64,000 bases of DNA from Deinandra increscens subsp. villosa (taxonomy: Eukaryota; Streptophyta; Magnoliopsida; Asterales; Asteraceae). The stretch is taken from assembly GCA_039602395.1 (NCBI GenBank), contig JBCNJP010000018.1, positions 1,364,001 through 1,428,000 of the forward strand. The letters are read 5' to 3'. Each line of letters starts with the position of its first letter. The stretch's first letter is position 1. This document shows, piece by piece, positions 50,885 through 61,014 of this stretch. The position numbers and the translations under genes were made by a program. A model generated the notes under the pieces. The model ran no database searches. It was not told the origin of the DNA and was given only the letters and a program-made list of their open reading frames with translations.

Positions 50885-51796
50885 ATGTCGGATCACCGTA
50901 GAAATCATCGTAGATTCGCCGCCGGAGGCAACGATGACTACTATCGTGATCCGAGGTATGCAGAAGAAATCAAGAGTTTGCAACAACGAGTTCGTGAACT
51001 CGAGTTGTGTATGTTTTATGAAGGCACACCCATGTATGATGAAGACGGGGTGGTGCCTGACATGGAAGAGTGTTTGTTGATCCAACAACTTTTGGGTTGG
51101 ATTACTGTTCAAGACGAAGAATTGGTAGAAACTGATGAACAAGTGAAAGAGAAAGACGGTGTCGATCATGCGGATAGACTAGCGGTGCAAGAGGCGGTCT
51201 CTTCTGATCGACAAGGTGGAAAACTTCCATTAAAACTCAACCGTCTTATAAAATCCGGTGGTTATTTTGTTTGGTTTGCTACCTCGGTTTACCAAAAGCT
51301 AGCCGAAGATGTGGAGATATGGAAGGCCCCGTCAACAAATAACTTGGGTGTAGCAATAGAAAAAAAATCGCACATCTTCAATGCATTTAATACGCATCAA
51401 TATATAAGTTTGAAATTGGATGCAGGGGTGGGAATGCAATATGTCGTCTTCAAAATTTTAATTCGCATGTGGATGGAATTCCAATTTGCTAATTTTTTTT
51501 CATACAATATCAGGTTCGAATTTTGGAGTTATCCATATGATTTGGGTTTTAAAACTTTAAACGTGAATGATGTTTATCAAGCGGTGGTCAATTATAAAAA
51601 AATCACTAGTTTTTATTATCCAATTCTCTTCATCTTTGGAGCCACCAAGGTCTATCTTCGCAGGTTTTACTCGTCATTTAGTGTCCGTCTGAGACAAAAA
51701 GGAACCAATCTTTTCGACATTCTCAAGACACGAGGACGAGTCTTTTTCGAAGAGAGGGAGAGGGAAAAGGATGTGGAAGGACCCGGTAACCGATAG
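50885..51796 (+). CDS. Uncharacterised single ORF of element D
   Basis: 303 codons with ATG directly after the primer site. N-terminus: RDPRYAEEIKSLQQRVRELE (coiled-coil-like), then YDEDGVVPDMEECLLIQQL and LGWITVQDEE. The centre (about residues 90-230) does not resemble the E protein. C-terminus: LRRFYSSFSVRLRQKGTNLF, then LKTRGRVFFEERERE, ending before a TAG; a second LEDEFF-like block lies 40 codons further, next to the purine tract, so the end module is duplicated. The frame is intact. A structural, Gag-like role is a guess only. Confidence 0.7.
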   Translation: MSDHRRNHRRFAAGGNDDYYRDPRYAEEIKSLQQRVRELELCMFYEGTPMYDEDGVVPDMEECLLIQQLLGWITVQDEELVETDEQVKEKDGVDHADRLAVQEAVSSDRQGGKLPLKLNRLIKSGGYFVWFATSVYQKLAEDVEIWKAPSTNNLGVAIEKKSHIFNAFNTHQYISLKLDAGVGMQYVVFKILIRMWMEFQFANFFSYNIRFEFWSYPYDLGFKTLNVNDVYQAVVNYKKITSFYYPILFIFGATKVYLRRFYSSFSVRLRQKGTNLFDILKTRGRVFFEEREREKDVEGPGNR

Positions 51797-51925
51797 ACCC
51801 GGGGCCCATCGGTGCGCATGGTATGCGCTTAAAGTCGTCAGAGACCCGTAACTTTCCGTTTGATCCCGGGGGTCCTGATCCAACAATGAAACTCGAGGAC
51901 GAGTTTTTTTCGAAGAGGGGGAGAA

Positions 51926-52269
51926 TGATGGCGATCTAGACGAACCCGACCTGAGCCCGTCCGGAAGTCCAAGACCCGTCTCCGTCGGGTTGAAGATTTT
52001 ATCAATATATTATTTTAAATAGTTTATTTATTATTTAATACTTTCCTTATTAGATGTTATCTTGTTTTCCAAGTTTTTGTTTAACTATTTAAGAACTTTG
52101 TAATTTATTATTGGGGGTTGATTTTGATTGAATAAAATATTTCGTTTGGAGGTTTTTCCAAGCATTCTAGTGCCGGTATTTGGCCTAGGTTTACTAACGT
52201 TGGTAATTGACGTTAGGGTTTATCGTTCTTGACATAGATCAAGTTCGATATCTATCCATCACGCTATCA
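51926..52269 (+). repeat. 3' LTR of element D
   Basis: Matches the split 5' LTR with only small differences (CAGGTT/CGGGTT, one T in a run, TTTGATA/TTCGATA). Confidence 0.93.
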
Positions 52270-52274
52270 GAAGG

Positions 52275-52461
52275 TGAGACAATTAGAAGCTTACAGGATG
52301 CTCTAAATGGGCTTTCTGAAGATGAGATACGAGATATTGTCAGGATTGATGATACTGAGAGCAGAATAATGACACGGACCTTTCATGAAAGTCTCCTATG
52401 TAAGAAGGCCAAATTTCGGTTACAAGCTATTGAAGAGGAGAACAAGATGGGAACCGGATGA
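52275..52461 (+). pseudogene. Right part of an ORF split by element D
   Basis: The frame continues ETIRSLQDALNGLSEDEIRD, then IVRIDDTESRIMTRTFHES and stops with TGA after KMGTG. It is helical and charged in style. I do not recognise it; it may be a retroelement or host-gene exon. Its 5' part lies at 48204-48259 and presumably inside the gap. Confidence 0.4.
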
Positions 52462-53299
52462 ACTTGGCTGGAAGAAGAGTTGATCCCTGTATTTGTGTAC
52501 AATGACAGGATTTATAAACTGGCTAGATTTTAATTCTTCAATAAATTGGAACAAGAACAAAACTGTATGAACTAACAAGAACAGAACCGTATGAAGGTTC
52601 AAGCCTTGTTTGCTACAATTTATAATTTTTGATTGTCTAATAGTGGATGACAGGATTTATAAACTGGCTAGATTTTAATTCTTCAATAAATTGGAACAAG
52701 AACAAAACCGTATGAACTAACAAGAACAGAACCGTATGAACTATAATTCCTCAGGAAGAACAGGAAGAATAGAACTGGATGAACTAGAGTTCTTCAGGAT
52801 CAAGAGTAATTATTCAGTAATAGAACAGGATGAACGACAGTTCTTCAGGATGAACCGGATAAACTAGAGTTCTTCAGGATGAACTATATATACTATAGTT
52901 GTTATTTCTGTTCGTAGTCTATTGGATATTCCCATGTATTTAAACCCATTATCTAGTGAATTAAAATCATTCTGGTTGAATACAATTCTCTATACACTAA
53001 TATTTAGTCACACAACCTAATATATATATATGTAGAAGACTATAACCTTAGGGAGAAGATTTCATCCGGATTGAGAGAAGATGAACAGAAACGGATGAAA
53101 ATACATTATATTAAATTAAAAATCAATTCATTACATAAAAGGGAAAAGAAGCGGCTGAAGACAAATCCCTCTTTGCTTTCTCACATGGTTGCTTTAACAA
53201 ACACAATTACATACACATAATCCAAAGTGGGTATGATTCCATTAATACATTGATCTATAAAATTACAACTTTAAAACTACTAACTTAAAGGGAAAAGAA
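52462..53299. repeat. Local duplications and GGATGAACTAGAGTTCTTCA repeats
   Basis: A segment of about 85 bases (from GGATTTATAAACTGGC, near 52509) is repeated near 52653. From 52740 to 52890 a GGATGAACNAGAGTTCTTCA motif recurs about five times. A 22-base sequence around AAAGAAGCGGCTGAAG occurs at about 53141 and 53292. No gene. It could be an LTR or untranslated part of the neighbouring SIRE-like element. Confidence 0.6.
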
Positions 53300-53804
53300 G
53301 CGGCTGAAGACACAACCTAATAACAGTGGCCATATGTACTAGCTTTTAGCCACATAACTAAGTAAAAAGCGTGGCCATTGCTCACATTTAGCCACACATA
53401 ATATATACTTAATAGTTTTGTTTTCTTTTAATTTACTAAGTAATAAAATCTACTCTTTCGTCACACAACATTATTTAAGCGTGGCCATACATTCCTTTTT
53501 GGTCACACGAATAAAAAATCATAATTCCGTCGCCGTTTGGTGCATTTCGCCACTCTTTTTTAAGTGTGACAAATAAGTGCCACATGTTTTTGTAAAACAG
53601 TGGCTAAAGCCACTGCAACTGATTGTTGTTGTCACGTAAACAAAAAAATACGTGGCTAAAAGGGTCCAAAGGCTATATATTTGGCCACGGGTACAAAATA
53701 TATGTGGCTAAAACGATAATTTCTTACCTTTGGCCACGTTTTTTACAAAACAGTGGCTATGCGATATCAAAAAAACCGTGGCCAAACCACTTTTTGACGT
53801 AGTG
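53300..53804. mobile_element. CACTA transposon terminal region
   Basis: The right end, read on the minus strand, is CACTACGTCAAAAAGTGG, the CACTA terminal signature. Behind it lie many GTGGC(T/C)A and GGCCAC subterminal repeats in both orientations (53320-53790). It entered the envelope-like ORF at an ATG triplet. I could not find the matching left terminus, so this may be a truncated end or a deletion derivative. Confidence 0.75.
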
Positions 53805-55080
53805 CATTCTGATCCGTTGTATCTTCTTGAACACTTTCACTATGAGAACTGGACCCTGCTGGATGGACCATTAACAGACTTGAGCTAGTCTTTGTAAACT
53901 TGAACCGGATACTTCTTGGATCTGTCCTCTTCCTGGGAGATGGTTCACGAAAAGGAACAGGCTCTTCAAGCATCTCATTCACATTGAACTGAGTATCCAA
54001 CTCTTGAGGGATTGAGTCACCACTAGAAGACGAGTTCAGGACATCCCTTGATCTTTTAAGATTTATAGGTTCTAAGTCCCCATAGATATCATCATCCACA
54101 TTCCCTTGATCAGCGAAGATGTCGTCCATCACGTTTTCTTCATCAGAGGGTATACCTTATGTTTGATCCAGAACATTTACTGCAACTGGTGCTGTCACAT
54201 CGTGATCTTCAGCAACAGTCACATTCACAGTCGGCACATCTGGTTGAGGTTCAGCCTCTGGATCTGATTCTATCACCTGCTCTCTAGCAACTTCAGGAAA
54301 GGCACCTCTTTTGGTCCATTCAATTCTTCCCTGAAAGCTGTTCTTTCCTTTTCTATCTTGTGTCTGCAGGCCAAACACGCCACTATTCATGAATTTGATG
54401 TCCAATTTCTCTATTCTTTCATCGATCATCGGGTACTTCTTCATCACCACCATTTGTACGAATCTTGGTGTCATAAGAAACTGATCTCTTGCACTTAAAA
54501 CTGCATTCCCAACCCAATCTATCAGCATCATTTTTGAGAAGTAGAAGTTCCAGTCTAAGGCCAGTGCGACGAAAGCTGTTCCATGCAGTTTGTTAAGTTG
54601 ATCGAAGCTAGTTCTCTTTCCCAGAAAGGATTTCTGCATGTAGTGAGCCAGGAACCTCCAGTAGTGCGGCAACAACTTCTTGAAGATAGGAGGGAACTTT
54701 CCTTCATATCCTATCAACTGAGCACCTTCTAATACACGAGCCTGTGGGTACTCTATTGGATGTTCAGCTCTGTCATTTATGTTCAATCTCTGGCGGATGT
54801 CTTCTTCGAGTATCACAATTTGACGATTCTGAACTGTTGTTGTGATCCTCGTCTTGTCAGCATTTGCCCTTGCTGTTCCCTAGAATTCTCTTACAAGTTG
54901 CTCATCAATAAGCACACTTGTCCGCAAGGCATGATTAATTTTGCATACATTCATCCCAGCCACCAAAGAGTAGAAGAGTTGCATGTGCCTCTCTGGTGGG
55001 TCATCAAGATATGCAGGCATACAGTGATCCCTTTCAAAATGAATTTCTTCATCAAGCATGTTTTCTGCCATCTGAAACAA
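53805..55080 (-). pseudogene. Envelope-like ORF of a SIRE-type element, broken
   Basis: In one minus-strand frame: HMQLFYSLVAGMNVCKINHA, then RTSVLIDEQLVREF, a TAG at 54880-54882, then IVILEEDIRQRLNI, LPHYWRFLAHYMQKSF, LMTPRFVQMVVMKKYP, a TAA at 54157-54159, then an acidic Ser-rich tail that runs into the CACTA end at 53804. Such extra ORFs of unknown role lie downstream of pol in SIRE/Maximus copia elements, and similar LxxxWRFL...F..PRFxQ proteins are common in composite-family genomes. It is the same strand as the gag-pol to the right, about 2 kb beyond RNase H. Two nonsense codons and the insertion make it non-functional. Confidence 0.65.
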
Positions 55081-57130
55081 TGAGACAAGTGTATCAAGTT
55101 TAAATTCAACATGAAATTATGTATGTCATCAACATCTTGAAGTTCAATTGAGAGTCAATTTTAACTTGATAATTTCTGAAAATCTCAATTTAAACGTTCA
55201 AGAAAAAAAATATTTGATTTAGACTCACATAATTCACAAACACCATTAATTTGAACTTAAAACGATTAAGTTTGATGAAATTCTAAAAATATTAGGTGTT
55301 TATGATTTTAACTCAAATATATGTGAGTTTACGATTCCACACAAGTGATTACGATCCATAAATTGGGTTTACGATCCATTTATGGGTTTACGATTAGGGT
55401 CCGGTGAAACAGAGTAAGTCCAGCCGTAAACAGTTAGGCCCAATCGTAAACGTCATCATAAACATCAATCGGAAACGAGGATCGTAAACGTCGATCGTGA
55501 ACACCGATCGTGAATACCGATCGTAAACACCGATCGTAATCACGAACGGTCGTCTCCTTCATCGATATGATTGTAAACGTAGAAAACGCCATGGACAGAC
55601 CTGCAAAACGCTCGTAAACACGTTAAAACCCATCAAACATGAACAAAATCATCTATGACTACCTTTAAACAGTTTTTAACACGAATCCGACTTCAACACT
55701 TTGAGAAATCGACTCGAAATCAGTAAAAATACCCAAACTATCACCGAGAAACCTAACTCAGAAAAGAACTTCGAATGGGTTGACACACAGACGAGGAATC
55801 ACCGATTGAGAGAGGGTTCTTGGTCGGAAATTGATGGTGAAGGTGTCTGTGTGCTTGGATTTCAGAGAGGACGGCTTGAGGTGGGTTAGATCAGTTTTCC
55901 GGCGAAGGCAGCGGCGGTTAGGGTTTTTCAGCGGCGGAGTCGTAAACAGGAGATAAAGGATCGGAAATGCCGATCGTAAAAGGTGAAGGGTATATATACC
56001 CTTTTTTGAAAGATTTTCATTTTTTGCCCCCCTCGAGTTTCAAAAACATTTTAAAAACCGCCCAAACCTCTAAAAAAGTTAATTCTCTTAAAAATATCTT
56101 AACTTTGAAGAATTTGAGAATTTACGAAGCTTCCCCTCAGACTCAAACCCCGAGTATCTGATCATGATCATAAAATAAATTTAATTTTAAAAATTTAAAC
56201 ATTTAAAGACTTAAAATATAAGATAAACCATAAAACAATTAAAACCTAATTACAGAAATTAAAAATTTACTTGCCTCGAAGCTGATGTAAATTCACGGAT
56301 CAAACCAGACAAATCTTTAACTAAGGAACCCTTATCAGCTTCCATTACTCGACGCTCTAGACGATTGCCCAAAATTTTTGAATCCATATAAACTCACATC
56401 CAGTTAAAAAATTTTAAGTGCTTAATTGTGGTATATAATTACCGTCATGTTTAACCGTCCCCACACCCAATCGTTCATAGCAAAACCTACCCAACCTCAG
56501 AGTTTATTGAGGATTCACAAACCCCCAACTTGAGTAACCATGCACCACTGCTATGACTACCACTTATTCTTAATTATGAGTTGGTGATCAGGTCGGCCGT
56601 ATAAACACGCAGAGAAGACCAAACACAATAAGTTTATGAATTTTTATCAACATTTTTGATTTTTTCTTTTTCTTTTCATTTTCCTTTTCTTTTTATTTTT
56701 CTTTTCTTTTTATTTTTCTGTGGTGATGTCATACTTAGCAGAAACATGGCGTGTGAGAGAGTGAATACCACTCTCAACCCGTTTTTGCTGGGACTCGGTC
56801 TTTTAAACTATGTAAACCAGGATGGAAAACTAAACATATATAGAAGTTAAGTTTACTGCACTTACTTGGATGATCATAGTTTTTTATTTAGCTTACCGAA
56901 CATCATCTTTGAGACGTCTTTCACTTCTGCCTTACACGTGTCAGTCTCCGATTGTCTTGGAAATTTATATCACTTCCTACCAACTCAAGGCAAACAAAAG
57001 ACATCATAAAAACCTCAAACAGATATTTTTTAGATTTTCTGAAACAACAATATTTCTTCCCCTGTTTTTATGAGGCTTTTGAAAGATAAACACACATTTT
57101 TTTTTAAGTTTCTTAAAAGAAATTTACAAG
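55081..57130 (-). other. Spacer between pol and envelope-like ORF
   Basis: 55310-55560 and parts up to 55980 carry repeated TTTACGAT/ATCGTAAAC phrases also found at 63740-63990. A minus-strand ATG at 56388 opens 42 codons (to about 56263; MDSKILGNRLERRVMEADK start), a possible small ORF ending near a GTAAAT. 56650-56720 is pyrimidine-rich. Other open frames have no recognisable content. Confidence 0.45.
55320..55560. repeat. CGATCGTAAACACC repeat cluster, left
   Basis: Variants of GATCGTAAACACCGATCG occur about ten times at 12-20 base spacing. The related cluster at 63740-63990 brackets the gag-pol on its other side. Confidence 0.8.
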
Positions 57131-57139
57131 AAAGTTTGA

Positions 57140-60100
57140 TCAGATCATTCCTTGAAGGCAATCATCCTTAGGCCTTCGACACACATTTCAAAATTGGGAC
57201 GAGGTAAGGGTTTTGTGAAAATATTAGACACATTCTGGTCTGAGCTCACCTTTTGAAGCTGAATTAACTCCCGATCATAACAATCACGAATAAAATGTAC
57301 CTTGATGTCTATGTGCTTTGTTTTTTAATGATGAACGGGGTTTTTCACAATTTCTAGAGCAGCAGCGTTATCACAAAAGATAGGAGTGTTAACGAATTCC
57401 ATACCGTAATCAGTGAGCGGATTTTGTATCCATACTACCTGTGAGCATCCAGCGGATGCTGCCACATATTCAGCTTCTGCAGTAGACTTTGAGACGGTAT
57501 GCTGCTTTTTGCTCTGCCAAGAAATGAGTCGATCTCCCAGATACTGACATCCACCAGTTGTTTATTTCTGGTCAAGATCACTACCTCCATAATCACTGTC
57601 AGTATATGCAAACAATTGGAAATAAAGTGTTCTTTGGGTACCAAAGTCCAAGCCTAGGCCTGCCCTTCAGATACCTAAAGATACGTTTAACAACAATTAA
57701 ATGTGAAAGTTTAGGATTAGCCTGATAGCGGGCACACAGACACACTGCATGCATAATATCTGGCTTGCTTGCTGTCAAGTACATAAGTGATCCAATCATC
57801 GAGCGATACATGAATTCACTCACTGACTCCCCATCTGCATCTGCTGTCAGTAGAGGTCTGGATGCCATGGGAGTTGAGATTGGCTTGGAGTCTTGCATCT
57901 TGAATTTTTCTAGAATCTCATTCACATATTTTGCTTGGTGAATACGAATTCCAGATTCATCCTGTTTCACTTGCAAGGCTAGGAAGAAACTCATCTCTCC
58001 CTGATCACTCATTTCAAATTTCTTTCTCATTATCTCTTCAAACTCAGTGCATAATTCTTCGTTTGTTGACCCGTAGATGATGTCATCTACATAAACCTGC
58101 ACCATGATGATGTCATCCTTCACCCTCTTCCTAAACAGAGTCTGATCAACCACTCCTCTTGAGTATCCGTTCTCCACCAGATGAGTTGAAAGTGTCTCAT
58201 ACCACGTGCGTGGAGTTTGATGTAGTCCATACAAAGCCTTATCCAGAAGATACACATGATCTGGATACTCCTCATCTACAAACCCCGGTGGTTGAGTCAG
58301 ATAAGCTTCCTTATTCATTTCTGCATATAAAAATGTTGTCTTAACATCCATCTGGCGAACTGTGAAGTTTAGATATGATGCAACTGCAAGGAATATCCGA
58401 ATAGCCTCCAATCTTGCCACGGGTGCATACACCTCATCATAGTCACATCCATGAATTTGTCTGTGGCCCTGAACAATCAACCTTGCTTTGTTTCTGACAA
58501 TTATACCCGTGTCATCCTTCCTGTTCTTATATAACCAACGTGTGGGTATAACTTCTTGTTCTCTGGCCTTTCCATTAGGCGCCACACTCCCAGCTTAGTA
58601 AACTGATTAAGTTCATTGTGCATGGCCTCTATCCAACTTGGATCTCTGAGAGCAACCATCACATAGGAGGCTCAATCTGGGATATGAAGCACGAATACAT
58701 GCAAAAATTAATGTCTCCCATGCGGCTTCTAGTGGTAACACCTGCTGAAACTGGTCCAAGTATATTGCTGATTGGATGGTCTTTATTGATCCTTGATACT
58801 TGAACATCTGGCACAGAAACAGAAACAAGCAGGTTAGAATTAACAATATTATCACTCATACCTTGGTTTTGTGAAATTTCTGAATCATCATCTTTAGTTC
58901 CCGAAGATCCCGGAGCATCTGCATTGACATTTGTGGGAACTGTATCTGTTGCTTTCTCACTAACTTTTTCAACAAGAGGTCTTGATTCAGATGATTGAGC
59001 AATAATGTCTTCTTCTTCACCCAAATGATGGAAAACATTTGAAAAATTGAACCCTTCAAACAGCGACCCATAGTCAAAAATCCAATCTGGTCCACTCCCT
59101 ACATCTGTAGGATTGTCTTCAAGCCAGTCTACGTTATATGCCTCAATGATAACTTTTTTGGTTTTGTTGTAGACACGATAAGCACTATTTGCTGAATAAC
59201 CCACAAAATAACACTCATCAGCCTTAGCTTCGAATTTCCCCACATCGCACTGAATTAGAACCGTGCATGGACACCCGAATGTCTTGAAATATCCCACTGT
59301 TGGCTTCTCTTTGTAAACAATCTCATACGGAGTCTTCTCATGACGCTTGTTTAAAAGAACAGGATTCTGCACGTAACAAGTCGTATTAACTGCTTCAGCC
59401 CAGAAGAAAATTGGCAATTTAGCTTCACACATCATTGTCCTTGCTGCTTCAATGAGTGTCCTGTTTCTTCTCTCAGCGACTCCATTTTGTTGCGGAGTGT
59501 AGGGTGCACTGAACTGTCTCTCTATCCCCTTCTCTCCACAGAACATATTTAACTCTGCATTCTTAAATTCTGTTCCATTGTCCGTTCTGATAGCCTTGAC
59601 CTTCTCGTTCAGCTGATTCTCTATAAGTGTGACAAACTGTTTCACTAAGATCGGAGTTTCGTACTTGTTGGATAAAAAGAAGACCCAAGTGAACAGTGAG
59701 TAGTCATCCACAATCACGAGACAGTAAGAGAATTTGCTGATGCTTTGAACTTGCATTGGCCCAAATAAATCCATGTGAAGAAGTTGTAACACAGATGACA
59801 TTGAGTTTGCAATCTTTGGACGGTGCGGCAACTTGTGCTGCTTCCCCTTCGCACAAGCCACACATTTTTCTATAGTAGAGAAATCTTTGATAGGCAGCTT
59901 TCTGACATGTTCTCCCTTTGCAAGCTTGGTCAAATTCTTCATGTTAGCATGCCCCAGACGCCTATGCCATAAAAGAGCTAAGTTCTCATTTTGTTTGGAT
60001 ATGAGACAGGCTTCTTCTGAAATTGGAGGTTGACCCATGTTAAGCTGATAAGAGTTTGCTCTTCTTGGAGTACGCATCAAGATGCACTCCTCTGGAATCT

Positions 60101-60424
60101 TCACACCAGGCTTGAGAATAATGCACTCCTTGCGGTTGAACAACACAGAATAGTCTCTATCACAAATCTGAGAGACACTCAGCAGACTGTGTGACAGCTC
60201 CTCCACTTAGTGTACGTCAGAGAATGATAAATTACCACTTCTCACCACTCCTTTCTTGCTTATTCTTCCACCCACACCACCTGCAAATGATACTCCTCCC
60301 CCATTGAAGTCTTCCACATCTTCCAAAAGGGATAAGTCTCCGGTCATATGTCGGGAGCAACCGCTATCAACGTACCAGAGATTGTTGATAGATCTTCTTG
60401 GCTGTCCCTACACAAATCAGAGAT
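57140..60424 (-). pseudogene. SIRE-like copia pol, decayed
   Basis: From right to left: protease block VDSGCSRHMTGD (near 60355-60390); stop near 60207; GAG-pre-integrase and HHCC (LWHRRLGHANM, CVACAKGKQHK); integrase D,D,E (MDLFGPMQ, RTDNGTEF, TPQQNGVAERRN); frameshifts near 58665 and 58575; RT from PTRWLYKNRKDD with catalytic YVDD at 58082-58093; a frameshift near 57600-57640; RNase H with SKSTAEAEYVAAS, FCDNAAA and NIFTKPLPRPNF. The order and the SGC protease box fit the SIRE/Maximus lineage of copia. No frame is complete, so it is inactive. Confidence 0.88.
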
Positions 60425-61014
60425 CAGTGAGATTTAGGTACCCAGGCCATAACAGATCCGGGCACACCTTTGGAATCAATGTAATTAACTAATTGGAGGG
60501 TCATTTCTGGCTTTGATTCAGGTACATTCACATTTTGAATGTTGACTTTTGGTTTCCAGGTGGTGTTTTTCTGTGGGCTCAACACATTTGATGAGTTCTT
60601 GACTGACACAGGTTTCTTTTGTGGTGATGTGGCCTTTTTACCAGATGGCTTTTTAACAGGTGTCCACTCAAGTTTCAATTTTGTGTAAACAAGTTGTTTT
60701 GTTTGAGTGACATCTTTTTGTTTTAAAACCTGTTGCTCAACCTTTGCTTTGCCGTTAGGTTTATTAACTCTTTTGACTTTAGCCATTTGTTTTTCAGCAA
60801 ATTCTGGTTTTATCTTATCATTTCTTTTGTAAACTCCCTTTGATGCATAAGTTGGTTTTGGAGTTTTGGCCACATTCCATTTTTTAACAACAGGCTTTGT
60901 CACAGGTGCCTTTGTGTTTGAAACCTTAGACTGTTGAGTCTTCATTGGTTCCAAACACTGCTTCCCCTTAAACAAAGCTTGTTGCTTCTGCTTTTGCTTT
61001 TCTCCTGTCATCAT
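60424..61014 (-). pseudogene. Lys-rich gag-pol linker of SIRE-like element
   Basis: The frame encodes a lysine/proline/threonine-rich linker (KPTYASKGVYKRNDKIK, KKPSGKKATSPQKKPVS) ending WVPKSH just before the protease. It overlaps the upstream frame by ATGA at 61011-61014 in a different phase, which could be a programmed shift or decay. Given the many stops elsewhere, decay is more likely. Confidence 0.65.

Larger units (their letters stand above)
48260..52269 (+). mobile_element. Single-ORF LTR element D, host of nested E
   Basis: The 5' LTR (48260-48529 plus 50795-50869, about 345 bases, split by element E) and 3' LTR (51926-52269, 344 bases) begin TGATGGCGATC and end ACGCTATCA. Flanking duplication GAAGG is perfect (48255-48259, 52270-52274). 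Primer site TGGTATCAGAGCC is at 50872-50884, one ORF starts right after it (50885), and a purine tract GAAGAGGGGGAGAA ends at 51925. There is no protease, RT or integrase. The ORF-end/purine-tract arrangement resembles Ty3/gypsy elements, so it is probably a non-autonomous derivative of that group. Confidence 0.9.
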
